Of a stretch of 64,000 bases of DNA, positions 1-13,461 are shown piece by piece. A program made the translations under genes and the position numbers. Every line of letters begins with the position of its first letter. Position 1 is the stretch's first letter. The notes under the pieces are model-generated. The model saw only the letters and a program-made list of their open reading frames with translations. It was not told where the DNA came from and ran no database searches. Location of the stretch: NCBI GenBank assembly GCA_024195265.1, contig JAJLRJ010000011.1:5060861-5124860 (forward strand). Direction: 5' to 3'. Source of the stretch: Dendrophyllia cribrosa. Its lineage: Eukaryota; Cnidaria; Anthozoa; Scleractinia; Dendrophylliidae.

Positions 1-142
1 CACGTGGCCATGATGATGGCGGGAAAATGTTACTCGGTGTTTTGCACAGATGCGCAGTACTGTGAATCTAAGCCAGCGCCTGTTGAGACGCATCATACGC
101 ATCCCACAGTAGCGTATGTTAAAAGAGGAGACATTAGCTTTG
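1..142 (+). CDS. Gene 1 exon: C-terminal part of a MANEC module
   Basis: Reads in frame from base 1. It matches the second half of the modules downstream: A-M-x-x-G-K-CYSV-x-C, then C and AYVKR. It ends in phase 1 with a GTATTG donor at 143. The N-terminal half and any signal peptide lie outside the window. Confidence 0.75.
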
Positions 143-2717
143 GTATTGTATCTTTTCCTTTGGATTTGAAGGGATACTGTGGAGTCGAAGTAACAAAATT
201 TTTCATCCATTATTTCTTTGTTATATCTCCAAATGCCACCAAATGTACAACTTAATTGGATAAAAATAATCGCGTTCGAAGAACGCAATCCTAATTTCGT
301 GTTGGTTTCCCTGTGCCTTACATGCAGTAAAATTTGAGATTTTTTGGTGTCCGGTCTTCCAAATGGCCGCCCCTATTTCTTTTTTCAGGGGGTTTATTTC
401 CGCCGGAAGTTCCTTCGAACGCGTCTTCATAATCTTTGATTACCGCTAGTGTATAGAGCAAAACAAAAGCAGTAGTCTGGCGATAACATGCAGGATTGCA
501 AGGATTGAAGTGGATTACAGTTGATCAAATTTGATTTCGCGACAGGCGGTCAAGAAATCAAAATTGTGGAATTTTTAAACCTTATTTCGTCTCTTTAGTT
601 AATATTTCTTTGTTTTCATCACTTTTGGCATTTTTCTCTTCCCATTTCAAGATAATAAAACAAGCTTAAACCAAGCTCATGGCCAAAATTATAGAAACAT
701 GATATATCAAAACAGGGACCCCGCCCCTTTAACAATGTCACGTGTTTCTGGAGTTACTTTGAAAAGCCAAAAAAACGTACCCAAATAATTGTCATTTGAT
801 AACTAACTGAGAAAAAGAATTCGCACTCTTTTTAACTACTTTGCAATTGTTTCAATTTGTTTAATTTGTCTAATAAGACAGGAAAATAATTCGTAGGGAC
901 GGCTTTCAAGTTCAAATATATCAAGAAAAATTATCCCTTGTGTGTTCACGTTCTCCAAAAAACCTATAATTTTTAAAACCTATAATTGTTGTTTTCAAAG
1001 AAACTGAAATGAAAAACGCCCGTACAGAGGCACGCACGCACTGTACGCACGCACTGTACGCACGCACGCACGCACTGTACGCACGCACTGTACGCACGCA
1101 CGCACGCACTGTACGCACGCACGCACTGTACGCACGTACAGAGGCATTGTCTTCGCTCCATTAACCCTATTATTTTGTGCCATTCTTGCTGCCGTTGCCT
1201 TCGTGGTTGCTAATTGCTGAAGCTTGGCTTTCAACAGCGACATAAGTATAAACATAAGTAGAAGCATAACAATGCTTATTTCCAATGAAAACGGGCCTGG
1301 CAAAAGCATAAGCGCATGAATACGCGTAAGGATCAGTCTTGTGTTTATGTCCATGTTCGTTTTCACTTGACGCAAATTCATATTGCTGGTTTGCACGTGA
1401 CGTCACCGCGGTCATGTTGGTGGTCAAGAACAAAAGCGTTTCTCCCCGCTGGGAACTAAACTCCATTTTCATGCAAATTCTGCGACAAAAATTGCATTGT
1501 ATTGACCACCAACATGGCCGCCTTGTCACGTGGTTGCAAACCAAGAATATTTCCGCTCATGTTTATGATTTTGCTAATGTCGCTTGTGGAAACCAGACTT
1601 TAAGCTTCCCAAAACCATTCTATAAGATTTTACTGAAATATATAGTTCGGTCCTCCTTATTGCAAAACGCATTAAAAAAAATTTACCCTGGCTGACTCTT
1701 CTATTTCACAGCTCCACAACCCAAGCCACAGGGCATAATGCCATTTATTGAAAGATTCCATCCCAACCTTGAGCAGGACGTGGAAGAGGAGTATGTAGAG
1801 GCTGAAGATAAAGAGGCTGTTGAAAGTGGTAGCGGAGAAGCGAATAATGAAAACCAAGATATAAAGAACGATACAAGGAAATATTCAAACGAAGAAGCGG
1901 AAGGTAAGTTCAAGTTTATGCAAAACACTATGTCAGGCATACATATACATATACATACATAGACTTTATTTAAATTCGGATTTACAGAGTAGCATAGATA
2001 TGCTAATATCTCCGAAAGCTAACTCATTAAAATACACTTATAAATAACTAACTATAAGATCCTTAATTAACTAGTTAAAAACAAACAAAACAAGGTTAGC
2101 AAAAATTACAACAGGTGTTAATAAAAGACAAAGTCCTAGGTAAAACTTTTAAATCTCCAAAAACAGAAGTTGATCTAATGTTTTCTGGTAAGTCATTCCA
2201 AGTTCTAGGAACAAAGTAACCCATATGATATCGTTGAGACCCCTTGATTTAATTTTTTTTTCTTAAGGTGGTTGACACGAAAACCTTCTAAGCCCTTCAC
2301 TTTGGCTCGTCTGGTTCGTGTGAATTCTCCGAACTCTCTCTCTCGTATTTGCATCGGGCTCTGTAGGAATTGATATCATTTCCTACATCTTAAAATTTTC
2401 TTATCAATTTAGCTCATTTCTGATCAACGATTTTGAAATTTGATATGAATGATTTTGTAGGTAGTAGTGATGACGTAAACGATAAAAGTGGAAGCAGCGA
2501 TAACTCAAATGAAGCTGCCGAAAGTGGGTCTGGGGAGAGTGGAAGTGATAGCATTGAAGGTGAGCAGTCTGGGGACGAGTCAAGTGGAGAAAGCGGAGAA
2601 GAAAGCAGCAGTGAAAGCGACGATGAAGAAGATAGCGGAGAAAGTGGGAGCGGAGAAAGTGGTGAAGCCGAAGAAGGCGAAATAGAGAATCGTGAAGATG
2701 AACAAAAAGAAGCGTAA
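1..2717 (+). CDS. Tandem gene 1 (5' end outside window): MANEC-type protein with acidic Ser-Gly-Glu tail
   Basis: Three exons are visible (1-142, 1712-1903, 2461-2717), all joined by phase-1 introns with GT/AG ends; they give 196 in-frame codons before a TAA. The first is the C-terminal half of a MANEC-type module, with the KCYSVFC core and an AYVKR end like the other genes here. The next two encode acidic, cysteine-free sequence rich in Ser, Gly, Glu and Asp with repeated SGSG/ESGSGE motifs, which resemble glycosaminoglycan attachment sites of secreted proteoglycans. No membrane span follows, so the product is probably secreted. A GTGAGC donor at 2560, also phase 1, could instead splice onward and remove the last 52 residues. 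The function is inferred only from module type. Confidence 0.6.
1026..1140. repeat. Minisatellite of ACGCACGCACTGT-type units
   Basis: Units of 12 and 16 bp (CGCACGCACTGTA with variable CGCA count) repeat about eight times, flanked on both sides by GTACAGAGGCA. This creates long false ORFs on the minus strand. Confidence 0.85.
1388..1542. mobile_element. Hairpin MITE
   Basis: The left arm GGTTTGCACGTGACGTCA and the right arm, which read in reverse begins GGTTTGCAACCACGTGAC, are imperfect inverted repeats of about 40 bp. Both arms include CATGTTGGTGGTCAA. This is the structure of a non-autonomous DNA transposon. Confidence 0.65.
1712..1903 (+). CDS. Gene 1 exon: acidic linker
   Basis: The acceptor TTTCACAG precedes 1712 and the donor GTAAGT begins at 1904; both ends are phase 1. 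It encodes about 64 residues rich in Glu and Asp, including EDVEEEYVEAEDKE-like sequence and an ESGSGE motif. There are no cysteines and no recognisable fold; it is probably an extended stalk. Confidence 0.6.
1945..2395 (-). mobile_element. Non-LTR retrotransposon 3' fragment, degenerate
   Basis: Read on the minus strand, this holds a broken reverse-transcriptase C-terminal tail (a VPRTWNDLPE motif, typical of the end of jockey/CR1-like ORFs). It then runs through AAATAAAGTC into a TATG-type simple repeat. Several frameshifts and stops make it a dead, 5'-truncated copy in a gene 1 intron. Confidence 0.55.
2461..2717 (+). CDS. Gene 1 last exon: Ser/Gly/Glu-rich tail
   Basis: The acceptor TTTTGTAG precedes 2461 (phase 1) and the frame stays open to TAA at 2715-2717. 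The sequence is a run of SGES, SGSG and DDEED units, the acidic context typical of chondroitin or heparan sulphate attachment sites. A phase-1 GTGAGC donor inside the exon at 2560 is an alternative end. Confidence 0.55.
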
Positions 2718-5366
2718 CATTATACATACGAATCCTCTAAGCGTTTAAGCGTTTAAGGCGTCCATGATTAACCGATGTCCGTTAGATCACCATATTAATC
2801 TGTTTTGTATAAGCGAATAGCTCGGGCGAGAGCGAATAGTCAAGGAGAATGTAGCCGCCGGCTGTATTCTACTTTCTTATAGGAAAAAGGTCAAGATGAA
2901 GCAGAAATCGTGTAAAAATGGATCGATATCCTAATTATATGTAACGTAGAATTAATGACAATTTTTTTTTTCAAATGTTGCCGGCACCGGCTGTCAACTT
3001 TACTGTGCAAATTTCCCTTGCTTTTGGAAGACAGAAGAAATTATTTCTTTCTTCTCCAAGTTCAGGTCTAGTTATACCAGGACTGAGTAATCATTTTTGA
3101 AATAATCAAAAGAAAAGTGAGTGGAATAGTAGGAAAATATTTCGGCTATTTTATAGATATTCCTATTATTACATGGACTACGACAACGTATACTCAGCTA
3201 AAGTTATATAACGAGGCATTCAGTAAAACTGAATGTATTTTTCTTCATAAAATGAGACTTAGTTTACCAGATGCCGCGCAAAATATATCTATACGAGCTT
3301 AGTTCTGCACGCTCATCTATTTTTTGACGATTAAAATTGCTCAACAGACCGTGGGTGGAAACTATGAACTAAACTGGACGTCTCTACTAGTCACTATGAT
3401 AATTGAGTTGCTTTCGCGAGGAAATAGAATGCTAAAGCAGTATATGGGTATCAAGATGTTGTTTTTTAAATAGTACTGAAATTGTGAATAAAATGAATTT
3501 TTTGTAGATATTGTAAATTTGTTTCCAACTCGATGTCTACTGTTTAAATGCTTTTTTTTTGCAAACATGGGGTGCGAAATCGCGAGACGGCGCATTGCGC
3601 ACAGCAGGCCAAACGCACGGTTGTCAAGCTCTGTAGCATCGTTTTCGAATGTGGCATAACGAGATGACAATTTTAAGACTGATCTTACACGCATTTGAAA
3701 TTGGTAAACAATAATTGAAAATGTAAAGTGGTATTTGAACCGTAGATTTTGTAGTGCAATTTGACACAATTCCAATCTTGTAATGACATAATTCACAAAA
3801 GCTGATCATCCGTACGAAGCCTTTTCCGCACTATTAAGCTGACCAGCGAAGCGAGTTGTTTACGTTATCCGCATCACTGACCTACACCTTTTTTTGTAAT
3901 TACTTCATGCACCACAAATTGTCTTGACCTACAGCAATTCAACTTCGAAAGAGCCTGGAGCAGTTACAGTTATTGTCAATAAGACTCGACAGGCCTGTCA
4001 TACGAATTTTTCGTTTAGAAGTGTCCAGATAAGGAGACGGTTTCAGTTAACTACCAGTCTTTCATGAAATAAAAGTTCTTAAGTACCTCGTCAAGTGTTT
4101 ATCGTAGCTCACGGTTGTTATTATAGACTTGTTCGGCTAGAACAATTTGTTAAGAGTTAGATTCTTAATTAAGCTCTTTTCGCCCCACTTGCGCGGTTAT
4201 GAGCGTTGCAAGTAAGGTTCGCATAACATGAATCTAAAGCTTGAGCCTTATTTAACCATGTTAACATGGCATGCTGGTGGGAAAGGGTGTTTCTTTAAGT
4301 ACCTCAAACTTGCTGGAAAATCGGACCAAAAATAGAACAGAAATGATGATCAGTAAAAAGAAACCAAACTTTTGCATATTTCGAATCTTAGCTGAATCTG
4401 ATTTCAGGCTTATGTTTTTTCAAGTGAGATAAGATATCGCATTTCATTAAATATAGAGAATGGTCTTTGTTCCTTCTCGATAGTTAGATAATTGCTTTCT
4501 TGCATTTTACTCCAGCTTTTACAAAAATCATTGCAAAGGCAACTGAAGTTAACTAAAGGCTGGAAGGATTCCCTGTAAAACAAGCCTTTCAACTTAATTC
4601 GTTCTTGTCACGTGATTCTGATGGAACAACTGCCTCGCAGTAATGTATAAAACAAGCCATATAAACTAAATTTGAACCCAGCTACAGTAGTCTTAAACTA
4701 CAGCATTTTGAGGGAAATGTGAACTATGAATTTTAAATGTTTGGGTGCGTTTAAGAAAGTGGAGTTATACGTTCCTGGATTTAAGCGTCTACTTTATATA
4801 TCAATCTTCAACATACAGCAGCTTACATTAATAAGGGTTTTTCTATTTCGCTCAGCAAACAAGTTTAAATCGCTTTCACTTCGGTGAAAGACGATTTAGC
4901 TTTCATTCTATCTTCCTCTTTTGTAATGAAACACATAAAATATACTTGATCTTATCATATAAAGCGTTTCTCTTTGTCTGTGTCAAATAAAAACACAGGT
5001 ATATAGAGGTACCAGTCATCATTTCCCGGCAGTTGTCCATTGAAATTCTTCTTCTATGACGGTATGCTTGCGCCTACAATGACGTAAAGAATACTCCGGC
5101 TAATTTTGCACTTTTGAGTCACGTGAACAAAACTCGGCGCATGATTGGCCAACCAGAGTATCAATGATGTAATTTCATTCTATTGTTCTGCGAAATGGAG
5201 TCCGTTCCCTAACCTTCATAACAAAGGAATATAATTTTATGATGGTAAAAAGTTAAGAAAAATATCGCATTTATTTTTATATATTTTTCTCAAAAAGTAT
5301 TTCGTTTTTAGATCTTTCATTTTTAGAATTTAGAATAATGATACATTGTGGCTGACAAAAAGCGCG
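2718..5366. other. Spacer between genes 1 and 2
   Basis: No convincing exon on either strand. It presumably contains the gene 1 3' end (an AATAAA lies near 3485) and the gene 2 promoter. A CCAAT-type GATTGGCCAA lies near 5143 and a TCACGTGA box near 5117. Nothing else is recognisable. Confidence 0.4.
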
Positions 5367-5430
5367 ATGAAGGATCAAAGACGTTTGTACATTCGCGTTT
5401 GTCTTCTATGCCTCTGTGCGCTTTGTAAAG
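5367..5430 (+). CDS. Gene 2 exon 1: signal peptide
   Basis: ATG at 5367 opens a basic N-terminus (MKDQRR) followed by a Leu/Cys-rich hydrophobic core (VCLLCLCALC), then donor GTAAGC at 5431 in phase 1. This is the usual one-exon signal peptide ahead of a phase-1 module. Confidence 0.75.
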
Positions 5431-8400
5431 GTAAGCAAATTTGTTGCAGATAATATCGTTGAGTCATCCAGTTGTGTGTGCATGAATTGCCGTTTGACTA
5501 ATTTTTCGTGTGTATATCTACAATAGTCGTGATGTGCGACTACCTCGAAGCATGTAAGAAAACGCTTATCGAGGAGAACGTGACGTTAAAGGGAGGTATA
5601 GGAGCGGGAACATTCAGGATTTTGGGTAAAGTGACAAGCATGGACTCTTGTATTGAACTTTGTTGCAAAACGTCGACTTGCGATGTGGCGTTCCTCTCTG
5701 CGGCTAAATGTTACGGAGTTGAGTGCGTGAGCGATGAAGAGTGCAAGTCTACAGCGACCGATACATCAGATATTAGGGTCCTTATAGCACATGTGAGAAC
5801 GGGCCATAAAAAAGGTTAGTGATCGAACAGGCGGTAAATAACGAGCTGTGTTGGTTACATTAGCTTTGTTGGTTTAAGTCGCTGTCAGCTTGGACTGTTG
5901 ATTTTTTTTTAAATCCCTTATTTCGGATTGCAGAAAAATTGAACATCGCGGCGTAATTCAAAAGAAATGGATTGTTAATCCTCAACGTGGCACGTGAATG
6001 GATTTTTACGCAAATAAGCCTTATAAAATCATTTATACACCTCCGTTTTATTTCAAAATGACATTTACAATGGTAGGCTTGCATGGGATTCTAGTGTATT
6101 TGAAGGCTGATTAAGCGCTTGGGCTAAATTTCAGTGGAGCGAGCGATGATTTCTACGGCGATTAAGCTCATTAAACTTTGATCGCTTTCGGATTTGAAAG
6201 CCTGAAAGGAAGACCAGCCACCCGGTCCGGAAGAATTGTGAGAGCAGGTTGTTGGACAATTATAAAGCGAAAAAGTGTGTAAATATTCCCTTCAAAAAGC
6301 GCCGCCTTGAACAATTACATTTTTATTTCCATATTGGTTTAAAAGTAAGTTCTTTTACGTTTTCACTTAAGAATTTAAATGAGTAAAGTTTGCACTTTGG
6401 AAGAGGAATTGGTTTCTAATGTAGCTGTTCTGTTCCCGCAGTGGCCGTTTATATAGTATTTTTGGTCTACTCAGAAAAAACAATTCAATACAGTACAAGC
6501 AATGGAGAACAGTTTCTAACATTGAACGAATAGAAACCATTGTCATAAACACAAGAATAAAAGCCTCATTTTTTCCCAGGTCCTTAGTGATTTTCCGACG
6601 ACATGATCCGAGCTATTTCCCGCGCTATATCCACCATCTTGTTTTCTTAACTGTTTTATTTTGCAATGACTGGAAAGGTTTTTTGTAACGATTCCGAAAG
6701 GTTATACAAATACATTGTGCTGTTTTAAAGGAAACTTTCTCTAATTGAATGAGAAAATCGACTCTTTATGAAAACATGACAGCGACTAACGCCAGCTTTT
6801 TATTATTTTAACATACAATTTACCATTCCACGCCTTCAAGCACACACAACAGGATTTAAAAACGAAGAAATCGCTATTTTTAAGTAAATGTTAAGCGATT
6901 TTTTCGTTATTTCATTGACATTTCGCTACCTAAAACCAGAAGGATAGTGATATATGATTAGGGGGGGAGGGGAGGGGAGGGTAACCCTGCGATAGTGTAG
7001 CATCCCATCCATGGAGAGTAGTAATAATCCTAGTCACTTCATAATACAGTGGAACTTCCATTTAGGGGACACCATTGGCACCAGAAGAAGTGTCCCCTTA
7101 ATAGAGGTGTCCATTTAATAGAGGAGATAATTACAAAGATTATCGGAACGTTTTGCCGGCCAAGACCAGGAGAAGTGTTCCTTATATAGAGGTGTCCCAA
7201 AGCAGAGGTTCCACTGTATATACACCAGGTCACCCTGTGTTGGACTAGCATCCCATCCAGGGGGAGTAGTAATACTCCTAGTCACTTCATAGTATATAAA
7301 CCAAGTCACCCTGTGCCTTGGACTAGCATCCCATCCAGGGGGGAGTAGTAATACTCCTAGTCACTTCATAGTATATAAACCAGGTCACCCTGTGTTGGAC
7401 TAGCATCCCAACCAGGGGGAGTAGCAATACTCCTAGTCACTTCATAGTATATAAACCAGGTCACCCTGTGTTGGACTAGCATCCCATCCAGGGGGAGTAG
7501 TAATGGTCCCAGTTGCTATACAGTGCTAAAGAAACCACAGTTAAGCGTTGGCTTAGTCCAATGATTTGCTATTTGCAGAAGAAAGTCTCGCTCAATCATT
7601 CCCTCGGCTAACAGCACACTTTTTTCAAGGAGGCCAAAGTTGTATTTTGATGGACGTCTATGAACTTCAGTTCCGACAGATTCTAGAGCAACAGATCCAA
7701 ATGATCAGAAAATTTTAAACCCTTAGAGAAATTAAAACTTTATCAAAATCGACATCCAGGCACTCTAGATTTTAATGAGAAGATAGCATTTAAATAAAAC
7801 GGTTTATAAAATAAAATATATATAAATTCAACTGCACGTGAATGCCTACTTGCAAGCCCAATGAATTGCTTACTAGTGAAACCGGCACTAGCGGGTCAAA
7901 GAAACGTTATATACAACGCAATAGGCCATTTCCGAGTTACGTTATGCCTCGTTGTCAAAGTGAGGCTAGGTGCAAAACCTTTCATATGAAGATGAGTTTT
8001 ATTTGCATTTGAATAAAAAACAATTTTCATATGAAAGGTTGTGCACCTAGCCTCGCTTTGACAACGAGGGATAACGTAACTCGGAAATGGCCTATTTGAT
8101 TTTTCTTATTTTGTAAGCTATATATTCTTTATTTAATAAGCTTGAAATGTTCTTTTTTCCTTTTATTAGCCAGTTAAATTGTTTATCATTTCGCTATGTC
8201 GCTCGGAAATTCCATCAGAATTCAAGAAAATGTTTCATTGATTAATTACTGATTGATGCTCTTCAAAACTCAACTATGGTCCCCTTGAATGAAATGAAAA
8301 AGGGCGCGTGTTATTAGTACCCGCTGTAATGCTAAGCTATAATTAAACTGAAAGCTAAAAATCCTGTATTTTAATCTTTGCAGATAACACGTCTCTTGCA

Positions 8401-11400
8401 TTTATAACTCCGAATTTCACCTCAAGTGTCAAACCACATCCTAACGGATTCTTGGGACCAAATCAAGCGGGGCTCTCTTCAACTAACACACCAAAGGGCC
8501 TCATAGCCCAGGGACAAAAATCACAAGACAATGTGAATCCTACCATGGCTGGGCAATGTAGGCCTGGGAAAGTATTCAAAGAAGTAACTTTAAAAGGAGG
8601 AATTAACGCCGGAACATATAAAGATGTCGGTGCGGTGCAAAGCATGGAGGAATGCTCTAGCAAATGTTGCGAGTTTGCGGCGTGCGATTTAGCTTTCATG
8701 CTCTCGAGTAGATGTTATCTTGTTGGGTGTTCAGAAGGCAAAGACTGTCAAATACAGAAAGCAAAGCCTTCACCTTATCATCCTTCAGTGACTTATATTG
8801 AGCGTTGGAATAAAGAAGGTGTTAAGCATACAGGTATGTGGTGTTTATAAATAAACCTTTCAATGCCAAAGGCGAACAAAATCAAAATGGAAGAAAAATT
8901 TAAGTTTGCTTTTGTGTATAAGAGCGGCTTTCAATTGAATGTCGAATGAATGGATAGATGAATACATGGATGATTGGATCAATGGGTGGGTAAACAAATG
9001 AATGAATGAATAATGAATAAATGGATGGATGGATGGATGGATGGATGGATGGATGGATGGACGGACGAATAAAGCGATGAATCTACATAAAAAAGGACTT
9101 AAAAATACTTTTTAAAATGTTCTAACCCTAACCCTAACTTTTACCCGTTTTACATAACTACATTACATCCATACTTTTACCAAGGCGCCCTCGGACCATG
9201 CTTAAAAGCACAAAGTCTCTTGATCTTACCCCCTAAAGACATATGCAACATACATCAGGGTATGCTGTCAAGTGACTACATCCTTGTTATCTCGTGAATA
9301 CGCGAAGCGTTGAGCGAGTTATAGTATACGGGAACAGATATGCAAATTTTCATTCGTTCCTTCATGGGGAAACTTTTTAAATTCCCGTTAATGGCTCTTT
9401 AGAGCCCTTTCATTTATTATTCTCCACGAATATTCTAATTTAATCTTCTTTCTGCAGTATTTCTGAGCGATTCACCAGAAACAAAATACAGCTGCCCTGT
9501 AGTGAAACCGTTGACAAAGGTTACCCTCAAGGGAGGACTAAAGGCCGGGGATTTTACGGACACAGGGAAAGTGGGCAGCATAAAGGAATGTTACGCAACA
9601 TGCTGCCAGCAGTCCTCATGTAATCTGGCCTTTATGCTGGGTCAGAACTGTTTTTCTGTGAAATGTTATAATAAAGACTTATGCAGCACCATTCCAGCAC
9701 AACCATCGATTTTTAATCCACAAATTGCGTACGTTTGGAGCAGAAACGAAATGAAAGGTGGTAAGTTAATAGAGCTTTTTAGCTGCGTTTGGTGTTTACA
9801 TCCCCGCGGGGGGGGGGGGGGGGGGACTCACAGATAAAATTAACGGGAGTGATGGTCGGAAATTTTGAAAGGAACTCTTTAAAAGTAACAGAAAGCCGTT
9901 TTGAGGGTGGGGCTCACATTAATTTTTACCCTTAATAGGCATCGATTCCTTGCTACACTACCCAAATATGGTCACAAAATTATCGTTATACGCTATGTCT
10001 ACATGACGAATATCCCACGATGGCGGTAAATTTCGCATTTTTACAAGATAATGCAAAAATGACGGACCGGCCTCGATATTTTTTCTTCAAACTGTGCTTT
10101 GTTATCAATGTGTTGAATTATAAAACTATTATTGCGCTCAAGCTTGCGTGATATCGCCTAATTTTAGCCGACTCGGCCTACGGCCTCGTCGGCTAAGAAT
10201 TGGGTGATATCACGCGCGCTTTCGCGCTTTAATAGTTAAATGATTACAATGGCGAGAAGCTCATTTTGGTGTCTCAATTACAATTTATATTTAATTTTTT
10301 TTATTTACAATTAAACAGAGGACTTCTAAGATTCAGACATGCTTTGTCATAATGCGCGCTTACAGTTTGCAATCAATAATTATACAAAAAACTCTAATTC
10401 CCATTCCCAAGGTCTCTTTTACATTTAAGCCGCCAATGCACGTTTTATTTTTCTCGACAGAGATTGATGTAACATTGTTCATACGTTGGAAACGCTCTCA
10501 ATAATTGAGGCTTTGGTAGCTACAATTGCGGACTCGAATCCTTTCGAGGCTTTTATCGGAATTTAATTAATTGCGTTCATCACTGGAAGAACATTTCATC
10601 ATTCCAAATATTGATTTATTTCATATTCTCTTCCTAGACTCACCAAAAAGTAAAATTCTCAAGCCTCAAGTGGTCTGTCCTGCTAACAAGGTGTTGGAGA
10701 GCGTCACACTTGTCGGGGGGATTAAATCTGGGTACTTTCGTGATCACGGCAAGGTCAAAGACATGGAGAAATGTCGACGAATCTGCTGTGAGATGCCCCA
10801 TTGTAACTTGGCCTTCATGTTGTCCTCGAGCTGCTTTTCAGTGGCTTGTAAGAGCGCGGCCGCGTGTAAGACCCAGCCGGCTAATCCATCACGATATAAC
10901 CCCAAGATATCTTACGTCAGAGATTATGGATCCAATGAGTTAATAGGTGAGAATACTGCATGATTAATAGTTTCTGGCTTACAGCGGTTACCAATAACAT
11001 GCGACTTACGGCCTTCAAAAGAGGCGGATAAAGTTGAGTTTTAGTGGACGTCAATCAAAGAAAAGCCGTTAAAAATGTTGGATTCTGACAGAATATCAAG
11101 CAAACAGAGCTAAACAATCGACAATTCTACCAGCTAAGAGAAGGTACATCTTTATCAAAATTTATTTCCAAGCCAGTTAAAAAAAGGAGACAAGCTGCCT
11201 TTTGCAGAAACTGTATTTTTAAAATAGCACTTTTAAATTTCACTGCACGTAAAAAATTGGCAAACTCGGCGATGCATGAATAGTAGGCGGATTATAAAGC
11301 CGCTACAAGCAACGCCAGGTTTTTATCATGTTGAATTGAACGGAATCTTCTCTTTAAAACTGTAACTGACTTCCAATTATTTGTTTGTTTTAAAATTTTT

Positions 11401-13277
11401 ACCTTTCTTTTCTGGTATAATTATTCGAAATCAAGTCGTAATTTAATAAACAATGCTAACGGTCTTCCTTTGATTGACTTTCACCAAACTTAAGTTTGAG
11501 CGTCTGGAATAAGGTGCGATGGGTCGCGTGTCAATGGTTACCGCTGTAAAGGGCTGGTTCCCACTAGCAGTGGACACGACTGAAGCGGAATCGTTCGTAA
11601 GAAAGTTACGATTTAGTGGAAATCAATACGTCGGAAGCGGATAGTGTGCAACACAAGCAGAAACCGAATCGGAATTCTAGTCCTCCCGATTCCGATTCCG
11701 TCGAGCTTGAAGAATGGTTCGGTGTAGTTCAGTTAAAATATGATTGCCTACTTTTCCAAAATTTGTAGGCTTCAAATGAAAGCTATCCTTTCTGCCTTTT
11801 CCACAATTATGTTCGAATATCTAGCAATTTTCCGATTTTTTAATCTTTGTTCCTAAAACACATGTTCCTAAAACACACGTCGTGATGCCAGGGACAATTT
11901 AGCTCTATGAGCATCCAGTCTATTTATTCCCTCTCTTTTTCTCGTTGTCCATATCGGCTCATTTTCCTCTATTAAAGAAAGGCCAATCTTTTCGTAAGCT
12001 AAGGTCTGTGGCTCCTTAAAAAGTTATAACGCGGTTGTGTTTATCCAATGCAATCCGAGCAGTTTCTTTCTTCACCTACTTTTTAATCAGTCTTTCATTT
12101 TTTTAAGTCAAGTTTTCTCATATGCATCTTAAACCTTAACAGGTGCACCAAAGCCTTCAGATCAGCAAACGAAGGAAACAATCCCGGGTTTATCACAGAC
12201 ACCTCTGCCACAACCATCGGTGCCAGGACAGACACCATCCGTTCCGGGACAGACACCCCAAACGCCTGGACAGATAGCTCAAATTCCTGGATTGACAGCT
12301 CAGATACCTGGACTGACAGCTCCATCAGGAGATGCGACACAGATGGCACAGTTTGCACAAACCCAGCTACGAGGGCAAACACCTTCGTTACCGGGGCAAG
12401 CGCAACAGCTGTCCCCACTTACCCCACCCCTACCCCCTGCGTCACCTTTCGCGTCCAACCCGCAGATGGGTCAGAAGCCTCTTATGCCGTTGACTGGAAC
12501 CCCACTTGACAACGGCGCAGGTTCGTATAACGTAAAATGATAGTGAGAAGTCTCTAGATGAGGCCAGGCGTACTTTTCTCAAAAGTCCAGAAAAGTTAGT
12601 TTTGTGCAGACTGTTTGCGCATTAGACTTAGTTTTTTGCTGAACTTGAAAGCTTAGATATAGAATTCTTGGTTGAACATGTCGGGCTAGTTTACGGGCTA
12701 AAAACTACAGCGCACCTTGATAGAAACAGAAGTTAAAAAAATACTGAGCTTACAGGCCCGAATGTCTTCGGGAGCTTGGAGAAATGCACGCCAGGATAAA
12801 CAAGGAGCCTGTATGGTGACACATGGGCTTGTAGTGATAGCAAAGGAATTACTACTGCGAACATCTACAACTTACAATCTTCGTGGTAAAGATATTCTAA
12901 CTATACCCAAGGTCAACTCTACAAAGCAAGGTCTAAGATCTTGGCAGTACCTGGGCCCGAAGATATGGAATGCATTACCGGAAGCATTGAAACATGAGAC
13001 TAAACTAAGTAACTTTAAAAGACGCTTGAAAAAAATTGACGTCACACAGTTATATTGATCTGTAATAGTTTTATTATTATTGAACTGTACATAGTTTTAT
13101 CTTAATTATTTTTATTACTGTACATATTCTCTGATTTTTATATTATATCTTAGTGCTTTCGTTTTTCTTTTCTTTTTTTTGTGGCAATACCTGGAAAATA
13201 GCGATACTTACAATACAGAAATGAGCTAAGTGTATTAGACCACATTAATAAAGGTTACTTACTTACTTACTTACTTA

Positions 13278-13314
<37 letters not shown>

Positions 13315-13319
13315 CTACC

Positions 13320-13361
<42 letters not shown>

Positions 13362-13367
13362 TTTACA

Positions 13368-13398
<31 letters not shown>

Positions 13399-13430
13399 CT
13401 AATTACTTACTTACTTACTTACTTACCTAA

Positions 13431-13461
<31 letters not shown>

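Larger units (their letters stand above)
143..1711. other. Gene 1 intron
   Basis: Non-coding apart from a GCACGCACTGTAC minisatellite (1026-1140) and a hairpin MITE (1388-1542). ORFs across the minisatellite are repeat artefacts. Confidence 0.6.
5815..8383. other. Gene 2 intron 2
   Basis: No exon seen. It holds a 76-bp minisatellite with a MITE inside it (about 6997-7515) and a long hairpin MITE (7920-8096). The stretch 5815-6950 shows nothing recognisable beyond AT-rich sequence. Confidence 0.5.
8834..9457. other. Gene 2 intron 3
   Basis: Contains an ATGG/ATGA microsatellite (about 8996-9062) and a short telomere-like CTAACCCTAACCCTAAC tract (9122-9138). Nothing else recognised. Confidence 0.6.
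9761..10637. other. Gene 2 intron 4
   Basis: Begins with an 18-G run (9808-9825), then a dispersed repeat related to sequence near 45500 and 48980, then the palindromic element at 10085-10240. No exon seen. Confidence 0.5.

Noticed and set aside
921..1396. Minus-strand ORFs with VRTVRACVQCVRA repeats
   Set aside because: Translation of the GCACGCACTGTAC minisatellite.
12717..13058. 113-codon ORF as a host gene
   Set aside because: Motifs are those of a reverse-transcriptase C-terminus followed by a retroelement tail.
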